Part shown: in pieces, positions 39,501-50,899 of the stretch
Position numbering within the stretch: the first letter of the stretch is position 1
How the letters are laid out: every line of letters starts with the position of its first letter
Source of the DNA: Homarus americanus
Taxonomy: Eukaryota > Arthropoda > Malacostraca > Decapoda > Nephropidae
Assembly: GCF_018991925.1 (NCBI RefSeq)
Contig: NW_024726342.1
Location: 30,684-94,683 of the forward strand
Direction of reading: 5' to 3'
DNA length: 64,000 bases
The notes under the pieces: generated by a model
What the model was told of the DNA's origin: nothing
Databases searched by the model: none
The model's input: only the letters and a program-made list of their open reading frames with translations
Made by a program: the position numbers and the translations under genes

Positions 39501-42500
39501 ACCTGGGAGTGTCAGGGGGTACCAGGGAGGCGTCAGTGAGTACCTGGGAAAGTCAGAGGTGTACCTGGAGTGTCGGAGGTGGGGTACATGAGTGTCAGGG
39601 TACCTGGGGTGTCATGGTGTTCCTGGGAGTGCCAGAGGTGTACCTGGGAGTGTCAGGTGTGGGCCTGGGAGTTCCTGAGGTGAACTGGGAGGCTGGTGCA
39701 GTACCAGGGAGTGCTGGGGAGTACCTCGGAGTGCTGGCTGGTGTACTCTGGGAGGCTGGGTGGGTGTGTACCAGGAAGCAAGCCAGGGCTGTACCTGGGA
39801 GTGACAGCGGTGTACCTGGGCGTGTCAGAGGTTTACCTGGTAGTGCCTGGAGGTGTACCTAGGAGTGCCCCAGGTGTATCTGGAAATGTCTGAGGTGTGT
39901 TGCCATGGAGTGTCAGAGGTGTATCTGGCAGTGCTCAGCGGTGTACCTGGGAGCAAGCCAAAGTGGTGTACCTGGGAGGCAGCAGGAGCCACCTGGGAGC
40001 ATCAGAGGTGCACCTGGGAGTGTCAGGAGGTGCACCTGGAAGTGTCACATGGTGTACCTGGAGTGTCAGAGGTGAACCTGGGAGGCCAGAGGTGTTCCTG
40101 AGAGTATCAGAGGTGTTCCTGGCAGTGTCAAAGGTGTATCTGGAGTGTCAGAGGTGTACTTGGGAGGTTGGGGAGAGGTGTACCCAGAGTGCCAGAGGTG
40201 TACCTGGGAGTGACAGTGGTGCACCTTGGAGTGTCAGGTGTGTACCTGGGAGTGTCAGAGGTGTACCTGTAAGTGTCAGAGTGTGTAGCTGGGAGTGGCA
40301 GGTGTGTACCTGGGGAATGTCTGGAATGTCTGAGGTGTACTTGGGAGTGTCAGAGAAATGCCAGGGAGTGTCACAGGAGTACCTGGGAGTGTCAGGGTGT
40401 ACCTGGGAGGTGTGAGAGGTTTACCTGGGAGTGTCTGAGGGTGTACCTGGGGTGTTAGAGGTGTACCTGGGAGTGTGAGAGAAGTACCTGAGAGTGTCTG
40501 AGGTGTGCCTGGGATTGTCAGAGGGTGTACCTGGGAGGGGTGCACTGGGGTGACAGCCGTGTATCTGGGAGTGACAGCGGTGTACCTGGAAGTGTCAGAG
40601 GTGTACCTGGAGTGTTTGAGGTGTGCCTGGGGTGTCTGAGGTGTACAGGGAGTGTCAGGTGTGTACCAGGGAGTGTCAGAGGAGTACCTTGGGGTGTCAG
40701 AGGTGTACCTGGGAGTGTCGCGGTGTCCTGGGAGTGTCAGAGGTGTCCTGGGAGTGTCAGAGGTGTACCTGGGAGTGTGAGAGGTGTTCTGAGTGTCAGA
40801 GGTGTACCTGGTAGTGTCAGAGGTGTGCCTGGGGAGTCTCAGAGGTGTACCTGGGAGTGTCAGAGGTTTACCTGGGATGTCTGAGGTGTGCCTGGTAATG
40901 TTAGAGGTTTACCTGGAGCGGGAGAGGTGTGCCTGGGAGTGTCTGAGGTGTACTGGGGAGTGTCAGAGGGTGTGGGGTATCAGAGGTATACCTGGGAGTG
41001 TCAGGTGTGTACCTGGGAGTGTCAGAGGTGTACCTGGGAGTGTCAGTGGCGTACCTGGGGTGGCAGGTGTGTGCCTGGGGTGTCTGAGGGTGTGCTGGAA
41101 TGTCAGAAATACCAGGGAGTGTCACAGGAGTACCTGGGAGTGTCAGGGGTGTACCTGGGAATGTCAGAGGTTTACCTGGGAGTGTCTGATGTGTACCTGG
41201 GAGTGTCTGAGGTGTACTTGGGAGTGTCTGAGGTGTACCTGGGAGTGTCAGGGGAGAACCAGGGAGTGTAAGAGGTGTACCTGGGAGTGTCAGAGGTGTA
41301 CCAGGGAGTGTCAGAGGTGTACCTTGGAGTGTCGGAGGTGTACCTGGGAGTGTAAGAGGTGCACCTTGGGGTGTCAGAGGTGTACCAGGGAGTGTTAGAG
41401 GTGAACCAGGGAGTGTCAGAGGAGAACAAGGGAGTGTCTGATGTGTACCTGGGAGTATCGAAGGTGTACCAGGGAGTGTCAGAGGTGTAACTGGTAGTGT
41501 CATTGGTGTACCTGGAAGTGTCAGAGGTGTATCTGGAAGTGTCAGAGGTGTACCTGGGAGTATCAGAGATGTACCTGAGAGTGTCAGAGGTGTACCTGGG
41601 AGTGTCAGAGGTGTACCTGGGAGAGTCAGAGGTGTTCCTGAGGTGTCAGAGGTGTACCTGGGAGTGTCAGAGGTGTACCTGGGAGTGTCAGAGGTGTACC
41701 TGGAAGTGTCAGAGGTGTACCTGGGAGTGTCATTGGTGTACCTGGGAGTGTCATTGGTGTACCTGGGAGTGTCAGAGGTGTACCTGGAAGTGTCAAGGGT
41801 GTACCTGGAAGTGTCAGAGGTGTACCTGGGAGTGCCTCAGGTGTACCTGGGATTGTCAGAGGTGTACCTGGGAGTGTCAGGGGTGTAACTGGGAGTGTCA
41901 GGGGTGTACCTGGGAGTGACAGCGGTGTATGTGGGAGTGTCAGAGGTGTACCTGGGAGTGTCTGAGGTGTACCTGGGAGTGTCTGAGGTGTACCTGGAAA
42001 TGTCTGAGGTGTACATGGAGTGTCAGAGGTGTATCTGGCAGTGTCAGCGGTGTACCTGGGAGGTCCCCATGGTGTACCCTTGGAGGTCAGGAGGTGTACC
42101 CTTGGAGTGTTAGGAGGTGCCTGGAGGGGTCAGAGGTGCACTTGGGAGTGTCACAGGTGCACCTGGGAGTTATAGAGGTGTAACTAGGAGTGTCTGAGCT
42201 GTACCTGGGAGTGTCTGAAGTGTACCTGGTAGTGTCTGAGGTGTACTTGGCAGTGTCAGCAGTGTACCTGGGAGTGTCAGCGTTGTACCTAGGAGTATCA
42301 TTGGTGTACCTGGAAGTGTCAGGGGTGTACCTGGAAGTGTCAGAGGTGTACCTGAGTGTGTCATTGGTGTACCTGGGAGTGTCAGAGGTGTACCAGGGAG
42401 TGTCAGAGGTGTACCTTGGGAGTGTCTGAAGTGTTCTTGGGGAGTGTCAGAGAAATGCCAGGGGTGTCATAGGAGTACCTGGGGTGTCAGAGGTGTGCCT

Positions 42501-43104
42501 GGGAGTGTGAGAGGTGTGGGAGTGACAGCCGTGTGCCTGGGAGTGACAGCGGTGTACCTGGGGAGTGTGAGAGGTGTTCCTGAGAGTGTCAGAGGTGTGC
42601 CTGGTAGTGTCAGAGGTGCACTGGGCAGTGTCAGAGGTGTACCTGGGAGTGTCAGAGGTTTACCTGGGAGTGTCTGAGGTGTACCTGGGAGTGTTAGATG
42701 TACCTGGGAGCGGAGAGGTGTACCTGGGAGTGTCTGAGGTACCTGGGGTGTCAGAGGTGTACCTGGAGTATCAGAGGTGGCACGGGAGTAAGATTGGAGT
42801 CAGAGGTGTAACTGGGAGTGTCAGATGCGTACCTGGGAGTGGCAGGTGTGTGCCTGAGTGTCTGAGGTGTGCTTGGGAGTGTCAGAGAAATACCAGGGAG
42901 TGTCACAGGAGTACCTGGGAGTGTCAGGAGGTACCTGGGAGTATCAGAGGTGTACCTGGGAATGTGTACCTGGGAGTGCCAGAGGTTTACCTGGGAGTGT
43001 CACAGGTGTACCTGGGAGTGTCAGAGGTGTACCAGTGAGTGTCAGTGGTGTACCTCGGAGTGTCATTGGTGTACCTGGGAGTGTCAGGTGTGTACCTGGA
43101 AGTG
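33500..43104 (+). repeat. Array A, right zone with the 'GTGTATCTGGCAGTG' higher-order repeat
   Basis: The zone is marked by a three-unit signature: TGTCTGAGG, then GTGTACATGG, then GTGTATCTGGCAGTGTCAGC. The GTGTATCTGG part begins at about 34061, 36066, 37177, 38557, 39919 and 42029, giving spacings of 2,005, 1,111, 1,380, 1,362 and 2,110 bp. Units with GAGTGACAGCGG often lie upstream of it. The last 3 kb (40.1-43.1), and especially 41.1-42.4 kb, are nearly indel-free with most units exactly 21 bp, while 38.0-40.1 kb is irregular. The signature is not seen left of 34 kb. Its zone ends at the junction with array B. Confidence 0.75.
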
Positions 43105-43111
43105 TCAGAGG
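43105..43111. other. Direct junction between array A and array B at a shared 7-mer
   Basis: The last A unit reads ...GGAAGTGTCAGAGG and the next bases read ACTTTGTTATACCC..., the body of a B unit. TCAGAGG occurs in consensus A units and in a common B variant (GATCAGAGGACTTTG), so the exact breakpoint lies anywhere within these 7 bases. There is no spacer, no mobile-element end and no target-site duplication. The arrangement is what a microhomology-mediated join, an exchange between arrays or an assembly join within a shared k-mer would leave. Confidence 0.9.
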
Positions 43112-43199
43112 ACTTTGTTATACCCTATCAGGGGACTTTGTTATACTCGACCAGGGAACTTTTTTATACTCGATCAGAGGACTTTGTTATACTCGACCA

Positions 43200-43830
43200 A
43201 GGGCCTTTGTTATACTCGAATAGGGGTTTTTGTTATACTCGATAAGAGGACTTTGTTATACTCGATAAGGGGAATTTGTTATACTCGATAAGGGACTTTT
43301 TAGACTCGAACAGGGAAATTGGTTATACTCGACCAAGGGACTTTGTTATACTCGATTAGGCGGCTTTGTTATACTCGATCAGGGACTTTGTTATATCGAT
43401 GAGGGCTTTGTCATACTCGATGAGGGGCCTTTGTTATACTAGTTCAGGGACTTTGTTATACTCGATTAGGGCCTTTTTGGACTCGATTAGTGGCCTTTGT
43501 TATACTCGATCAGGGGACTTTGTTGTACTCGAGCAGGGCTTTGTTATCCTCGATCAGGGGACTTTGTTATACTCGATCAGGAGGCTTTGTTATACTCTGG
43601 ATCAGGGACTTTGCTATACTCGACTAGGGGACTTTGTTATTCCGATAAGGAGACTTTGTTATACTTGACTGGGGGACTTTGTTATGCTCGATTCGGGGTT
43701 TTATGTTATACTTGATCGGGGGACTTTTTATACTGATGAGGGCCTTTGTTATACCTCGATGAGAGGCCTTTGTTATACTCAGATCAGGGGTCTTGTTATA
43801 CCGAGCAGGGGCTTTGTTATACTCGATGAG
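43200..43830 (+). repeat. Array B recurring block P, copy 1
   Basis: The block has a distinctive order. CGAATAGGGGTTTTTG (its GAATAGGG at 43218) is followed by GATAAGAGG, TTTTTAGACTCGAAC, GATTAGGCGGC, TAGTTCAGGG, TTTTTGGACTCGATTAGTGG, GTTGTACTCGAGCAGG, GTTATCCTCG and GTTATTCCGATAAGGAG. It then reaches GATTCGGGG (at 43690), which lies in a truncated unit. The same order reappears at 48.5 and 63.4 kb. Confidence 0.88.
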
Positions 43831-45939
43831 GGCCTTTGTTATACTCGATCAAGGGACTTTGTTATACTCGACGGGGATTTGTTATACGGGATCAGGGACT
43901 TTTTATCTCGACCAGAGGACTTTGTTATACTCGATCAGGGGACTTTGTTATACTCGACCAGGGTCTTTTTTATACATGATGAATGGACTTGTTATACTCA
44001 ATGAGGGCCTTTGTTATACTAGAGATCAAGGGACTTTGTTATACTCGACCAGGGACTTTGTTATATGCGATCTGGGGACTTTTGTATACTGACCAGAGGA
44101 CCTTGTTATACTGGATCAGGGATATGTTATACCGATTAGGGACTTTGTTATACTTGGATTAGGGAGTTTGTTCTACTCGACCAAGGGACTTTGTATACTC
44201 GACCAGGGGACTTTGTCATACTCGACCAGGGGACTTTGCTACCCTAAACCAGGGACTTTTCATACTCATCAGGGACTTTGTTATACCCGATCAGGGGACT
44301 TTGTTATTCTCGATCAGGGACTTTGTTATACTCGATTAGCTTTTTATACTGATGAGGGCTTTGTTAAACTCGACCAGGGACTTTGCTATACTCGACCAGG
44401 AGACTTTGTCATACTCGATCAGGGGACTTTGTTATACCTGATCAGGGACTTTGTTATACTTGATCAGGGAGTTTGTCATACTCGACCAGGGGACTTTGCT
44501 ATACCTCGACTAGGGACATTGTCATACTCGACCAGGGACTTTGCTATACTGACCAGGGACTTTGTCATACTCGATCAGGGATTTTGTTATACTCGATCAG
44601 ACTTTGTTATTCTATCAGGGACTTTGTTATACTCGATTAGGGCCTTTGTTATACTTGATGAGGGGCTTTGTTAAACTCGACCAGGGACTTTGCTATACTG
44701 ACCACGAGACTTTGTAATACTTGATCAGGGGATATGTTGTACTCCGATCAGGGACTTTTTATACTTGATCAGGAACTTTGTCATACTCGACCAGGGACTT
44801 TGCTATACTCGACCAGGGGACTTTGTCATACTCGATCAGGGACTTTGTTATACTCGACCAGGAGACTTTGTTAAACTCGACCAGGGACTTTGCTATACTC
44901 GACCGGAATTGTCATAATCGACAAGAGGCCTTTGTTATACTCGATCGGGTGACTTTGTTATACTCGATCCGTTTCTTTCCTCTATTTGACCAATGGACTT
45001 GTTATTCTAGATGATGGGCCTTTGTTATACTCGATTAGGGACTTTGTTATACTCGATAAGGGGACTTTGTTATACTCAACCAGAGGACTTTCTTACTTGA
45101 TCAGGGATATGTTATACGCGATCAGGGACTTTTTATACTCGGCCAGAGGACTTTGTTTTACTCGATGAGGGGATATGTTATACTCGATCAGGGGACTTTG
45201 TTATGCTCAACCATGGGACTTTGTTATACTCGACCAGGGACTTTTATATTCTGGACCAATGGCCTTTGTTATACTCGATCAGGGGATATATTATACTCGA
45301 TCAGAGGACTTTGTTATGCTTAACCAGGGGACTTTGTTATACTCGATCAGGGGACTTTGTTATACTCCGATCAAGGGAATTTGAAAGTTATACTCGCCAG
45401 GGACTTTTTTTATACGCGGACTAATGGACTTTGTTATACCCGATGAGGGTCTTTGTTATACTCGGATCAGGGGACTTTGTTGAGTACTCGACCAGGGACT
45501 TTGTTATACCTGGACAGGCGACTTTTTTTATACTCGACAGAGGACTCTGTCATACCCTATCAGGGCACTTTGTTATACTCGACCAGGGACTTTTATGTTT
45601 GACCAATGGCCTTTGTTTATTACTCTCGATGAGGGGGGGTCTTTGTAATAATGGATCAGGGGACTTGTTATACTCGACCAGGGACTTTGTTATACTCGAT
45701 CAGGCGACTTTTTATACCCGACCAGGGCCTGCTACACGGGATCAGGGGACTTTATACCGACCAGAGGATTTTGTTATACCCGCGATCAGGAGGATATGTT
45801 ATACTCGGGATCATGGGAGCTTGTTATGCTCAACCAAGGACTTTGTTAGTACCCGCTGATCAGGGGACTTTTTTATACTCGACCAGAGTGACTTGTTAGT
45901 ACCTTCCGGATCAGGGATATGTGTTGGTACTGGATCAGG

Positions 45940-46160
45940 GACTTTTGCTAAACTCGACTAGGGACTTGTTATTCCCGATAAGGAGACTTTGCAATGACCA
46001 GGGACTTTTGCTATACTCGATTCGGCGGTTATGTTATACTCGATCAGGGACTTTTATACTGATGAGGGGCCTTTTGTTATACTCCATGAGGGCCTTTGTT
46101 ATACTTCAGATCAGGGACTTTGTTATACTCGAGCAGGGGCTTTGGTTATGTATACAATGA
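45940..46160 (+). repeat. Array B recurring block P, copy 2 (partial)
   Basis: Only the right part of block P is present. GACTAGGGACTTGTTATTCCC and GATAAGGAG lead to GATTCGGCGG (at 46019), then GATGAGGGGCC, CATGAGGGCC and GAGCAGGGGCTTTGG. GATTCGG lies 2,329 bp after its counterpart in copy 1. The left part is missing, so the copy was truncated by an exchange or deletion. Confidence 0.75.
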
Positions 46161-48239
46161 GGGGCCTTATACTCGATTAGGGATTTTGTTATACTCGACC
46201 AGGGACTTTACATGAACAATGGACTTTATTATACCTCGATCAGGGACTTTATATACTCTGACCAGGGACTTTTTATACATGAACAATGGACTTTGTTATA
46301 CTCAATGAGGGGCCTCGTTATATCTGGATCAAGGGACTTGTTATACTCGGACCAGGGACTTTGTTATACGCGATCAGGGACTTTTATACTCGACCAGAGG
46401 ACCTTGGTTATAATTTGATCACGGATATGTCATACCGGGATCAGGAGACTTTGTTATACTCAACCAGTGGACTTTGTTATAATTTTGTCAGGGGACTTTG
46501 TTTATACTTGATAAGGAGTTGTCATACTCGACCAATAGGGGACTTTTTGCTAATTTCTAATTAGGACTTTTATTACAATTCGATCAGGGACTTTATTATA
46601 CTCGATCAGGGGACTTTTTGTTATTCTCGATCAGGGACTTTGTTATTCTCGATCAGCTGACTTTCCTATATTTGGACCCTCAATGGACTTTGCTATACCT
46701 GATGAGGGGCATTTCTTATACTCGATCAGGGTACTTTTCAATCGACCAGGAGGACTTTGTTATACACGATGAGGGGCCTTTGTTATACTCGATCAGGGAC
46801 TTTGTTATACTCATGACCAGGGACTTTGCTATACTCGACCAGGGATTTTATTGGGTACTCGACCAGAGGCCTTTGTTATACTGGATCAGGTAATTTTGTT
46901 AACCGACCAGAGGATTCTTGGTTATACCTGATGAGGGGCCTTTGTTATACTCGGATCACGGGACTTTGTTATACTCGACCAGGGCTTTGCTATACTCGAC
47001 CAGGGACTTTGGTTGGTACTCGACCAGAGGTCTTTGTTATACTCGATCGGGTGACTTTGTTATACTTCCGGGATCCGCTTTCTTTCCTCTATTTGGACCT
47101 ATGGACTTTGCTATTCTTAGATGATGGGCCTTTGTTATAATTTTCGCGATTAGGGACTTTTGTTATACTCCTGATAAGGGACTTTGTTATACTCAACCAG
47201 AGGACTTTGTTATACTTGGATCAGGATATGTTATACGCGATCAGGGGACTTTTTATACTCGACTAGAGTGACCTGGTTTTACTCGATGAGGGGATGTGTT
47301 AAACTCGATCAGGGACTTTTGTTATGCCCAACCAGGGACTTGAATATACCGACCAGGACTTTTTATACTTGACCAATGGCCTTTTGTTATACTCAATGAT
47401 GTCTTTCTTTATACTCGATCACAGGGGACTTGCTATACTCCGACCAGGACTTTTGTTACACGCGATCAGGTGACTTTTTTATACTCGACCAGAGGACTTT
47501 TCATAGCCTCGATCAGGTATGCGTTATACCTTCGGATCAGGGGACTTTGTTTTCTTATACTTAACCAGGACTTTGTTATACTCGATCAGGGGATCTTGTT
47601 ATACTCGATCAAGGTAATTTGTTATACTCGCTCAGGGACTTTTTTTATACTTGACCAATGGACTTGTTATACTTGATGAGGGTCTTTGTTAGTACTCGAT
47701 CAGGGACTTTTGTTAGAGTACCGACCAGGGGACTTTGTTATACGCGATCAGGACTTTTTTATACTCGACCAGTGGACTTTGTTATACCTTTTATCAGGGG
47801 ATATGTTAGTACCGATCACGGGATTTTGTTATGCTCGCAACCAGGACTTTTGTTATACCTTTATCAGGAGATATGTTATACTTGGATCAGGGACTTTGTT
47901 ATACTCCAACCAGGGGCTTTGTTATACTCTTTAATTAGGGACTTTGTTATACTCGATCAGGGACTTTGTTATACTCGATTAGGGCCTTTGTTATTCCATG
48001 TATGAGGGACTATACCACCAGAGGACTTTGCTATACTCGATCAGGGATAAGGTTATACTGACTACCTCATGGTGCTCAACCAAGGACTTTGTATATACTC
48101 GATCAGGGGACTTTTATACCTGGACCAGGAGGACTTTGTTATACTAGATCAGGGATATGTTATAATCGATGAGGACTTTTTATACCGATCAGGGATATGT
48201 TATAACGATCAGGTGACTTTGTTATACTCGCTTCAGGAA

Positions 48240-49130
48240 CTTTGTTATACTTGTCCAGGGGCTCTGTTATACTTGGATCAGGGACCTTTGTTATACCGAT
48301 GTGGAGACTTGTCTTACTGGATCAGGGCTCCCTTTGCTATACTGCCCAGGACTTTTTTGTTATAATCGATTGGCGACTTTGTTATGCCTCATCTGGGGAC
48401 TTGTTATACTGGGCCAGGGACTTTTTTTATATTACCTCGATCAGGGATTCTTTGTTATACTCAGACCAAGGGCCTTTGTTATACTCAAGGAATAGGGTTT
48501 TCAAGTTATACTCGATAAGAGGACTTTTGTTATACTCGATATGTGAATTTCTGTTATACTCGATAAGGGACTTTTTTAGACCTCGAACAGGGGAATTTGT
48601 TATACTCGACCAAGGACTTTGTTATACCTGATTAGGCGGCTTTTGTTATACCTGGATCAGGGACTTTGTTATACCTCGATGAGGGGCCTTTGTCATACCC
48701 GATGAGGGCCTTTGTTATACTAGTTCAGGGACTTTGTTATACTCGATTAGGGGGGGCTTTTTTTTTGGACCTCGATTAGTGGCCTTGTTATACTTCGATC
48801 AGGGACTTTGTTGTACTCGAGCAGCGCTTTTGTTATCCCTCGATCAGGGGACTTTGTTATACTCTGATCAGAGGCTTTGTTATAATGGATCAGGACTTTA
48901 AGAATTTCGACTAGGGACTTTGTTATTCCTGATATGAGACTTTGTTATACTCGACCGGGGGACTCTTGTTATACCTCGGATTCGGGTTAAGGTTATACCG
49001 ATCGGGGACTTTTTATACTCTCGATGAGGGCCTTTGTTATAATTTTCTTTTATGAGAGGCCTTTAAGGTTATATTTAGATCATTGGTCTTTGTTATACCT
49101 GGAGCAGGGGGCTTTGTTATACCTCGATGA
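48240..49130 (+). repeat. Array B recurring block P, copy 3
   Basis: The block includes an upstream part also seen near 63.1 kb: TTGTCCAGGGGCTCTG, CTTACTGGATCAGGG and ACTGGGCCAGGG. It then follows the same order as copy 1, with GAATAGGG at 48490 and GATTCGG at 48979. The homopolymer runs are expanded, for example seven G then nine T near 48,750. GAATAGGG lies 5,272 bp after copy 1. Confidence 0.85.
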
Positions 49131-50899
49131 GGGGCCTGTTATACTTGGATCAAGGGACTTTGTTATACCTTTATAAGGGGATTTTGTTATAATTTTAATT
49201 AGGACTTTTTTATATTCCTAATTGTGAGGACTTTTGTTATACCCGGACCGGGGACTTTGTTATACTCGACCAGGGTCTTTTTATACATGATGAATGGACT
49301 TTTGTTATACTCAATGAGGGCCTTTGGTTATACTAGATCAGCGGACTTATTATACTCGACCAGGGACTTTTTGGTTACACGCGATCAGGGGACTTTTTTA
49401 TACTCGACTAGGAGGACCTTTGTTATAATTTGGATCAGGGATATGTTATACTCGGGATTAGGACTTTGTTATACGCGATCAGGGAGCTTTGTCATACTCG
49501 ACCAGGGGACTTGCTATATCGACTCAGGGGACTTTGGTCACTCGACCAGAGGATTCTGCTACCCTAATTAGGACCTTATTGGTACCTGATCAGGGACTTT
49601 GTTATACCTCGATCAGGGACTTTGTTATTCTCGATCAGGGGACTTTTGTTATACTCGATTAGGGGATCTTTGTTATACTCTCGGCGAGGGGGCTTTTGTT
49701 AAACTCACACCTGTGGACTTTGCTATACTGACCAGGAGACTTTGTCATACTCCATCAGGGACTTTTGTTATACTCGATCAGGGACTTTGTTATACTTGGA
49801 TCAGGGAGTTTATCACTCGACCAGGGGACTTTGCTATACTTTTCGACTAGGACTTTGTTATACTCGACCAGGGACTTTGTATATACTCGACTAGGACTTT
49901 GTCATACTCGATCAGGGGACTTTGTTATACTCGATCAGATTTTGTTATTCTCGATCAGGGACTTTGTTATACCTCGGGATTAGGGGCCTTTGTTATACTC
50001 CGATGAGGGCTGGTTAAACTCCGGAACAGACTTCATATACTCGACCACGAGACTTATTTGCTACTCTGGATCAGGGATATGTTAAGTACTGATCAGGGAC
50101 TTTTATACTCTGATTACGGAATCCTTGTCATACCGACCAGGGGACTCTGCTATACTCGACCAGACTTTGTCATACCTGGATCAGGGGAATTTTGTTATAC
50201 TCCGACCAGGAGACTTCATAACCCGACCAGGGGACCTTTGTTATACTCGACCAGGGGACTTTCTTACACTCGATCAGGGTCCTTTGTTAAACTCGATCAG
50301 GGGCCATAGTTATACTCGATCAGGGGACTTTGTTATACTCGACCAGGAGACTTTGTTAAACTCGACCAGGGGACTTTGTATTACTCGATCAGGGACTTTG
50401 TTATTCTCGATCAGGGGACTTTGTTATACTCGATTAGGGGCCTTTGTTATACTCGATGAGGGGGCTTTGTTAAACTCGACCAGGGGACTTTGCTATACTC
50501 GCCCAGGAGACTTTGTCACTCGATCAGGGGACTTTATTATACTCGACCAGGAGACTTTTTTATACTTGATCAGGGGACTTTGTCATACTCGACCAGAGGC
50601 CTTTGTTATACTCGATCGGGGGACTTTGTTATACTCGATCAATGGACTTTCCTATATTTGACCAATGGACTTTGCTATACTCGATGAGGGGCCTTTGTTA
50701 TAATCGATTAGGGGACTTTGTTATACTCGACCAGGGGACTTTGATATACTCGATCAGGGTACTTTGTTAAATCGACCAGAGGACTTTATTATACTCGATG
50801 AGGGGCCTTTGCTATACTCGACGAGGGGACTTTGTTATATTCGATGAGGTCAACTTTGTTATACTCGATCAGGGGACTTTATTTTACTCGATGGTTGGC

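Larger units (their letters stand above)
1..43104 (+). repeat. Satellite array A, 21-bp tandem unit
   Basis: The stretch is a continuous head-to-tail array of a 21-bp unit, GTGTCAGAGG followed by TGTACCTGGGA. The commonest variants change CAGAGG to CTGAGG, CAGCGG, CGGAGG or CAGGGG, and CCTGGGAG to CCTGGCAG, CCTGGAAG or CCTGAGAG. The consensus has 9 G against 3 C on the + strand (57% GC). I saw no inverted unit and no non-repeat insertion. The unit has no stop codon in any + frame, giving 7-residue periods such as SEVYLGV, CQRCTWE and VRGVPGS, and two of the three - frames are open as well, so the many open frames carry no coding signal. Indels of 1-3 bp are frequent, so the average spacing is slightly under 21 bp. 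The array enters from outside the window, because position 1 is inside a unit. No function is known to me for this family. Confidence 0.97.
43112..50200 (+). repeat. Array B, left segment, indel-rich
   Basis: B units here carry dense one-base indels. Examples are CAGGGACTTTG for CAGGGGACTTTG, ACTTTTGTT, CCTCGAT, CTCGGAT and GTTAGTACC, and CTCGAT sometimes becomes CTTTAT or TTTTAAT. Subtype order is nevertheless preserved between copies. A CTTTCCTCTATTTG unit with its neighbours recurs at 44975 and 47082 (2,107 bp apart), and a longer block recurs near 43.2, 45.9 and 48.2 kb. The right boundary is where units return to a regular 23 bp, approximately 50.2 kb. No other feature is present. Confidence 0.8.

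Noticed and set aside
1..43104. CRISPR array
   Set aside because: Repeats of 21 bp abut each other with no unique spacers, and there are no cas genes.
1..43104. Immunoglobulin class-switch region (G-rich, skewed tandem repeat)
   Set aside because: The unit lacks the AGCT, GAGCT and GGGCT motifs typical of switch repeats, and no constant-region exon is present.
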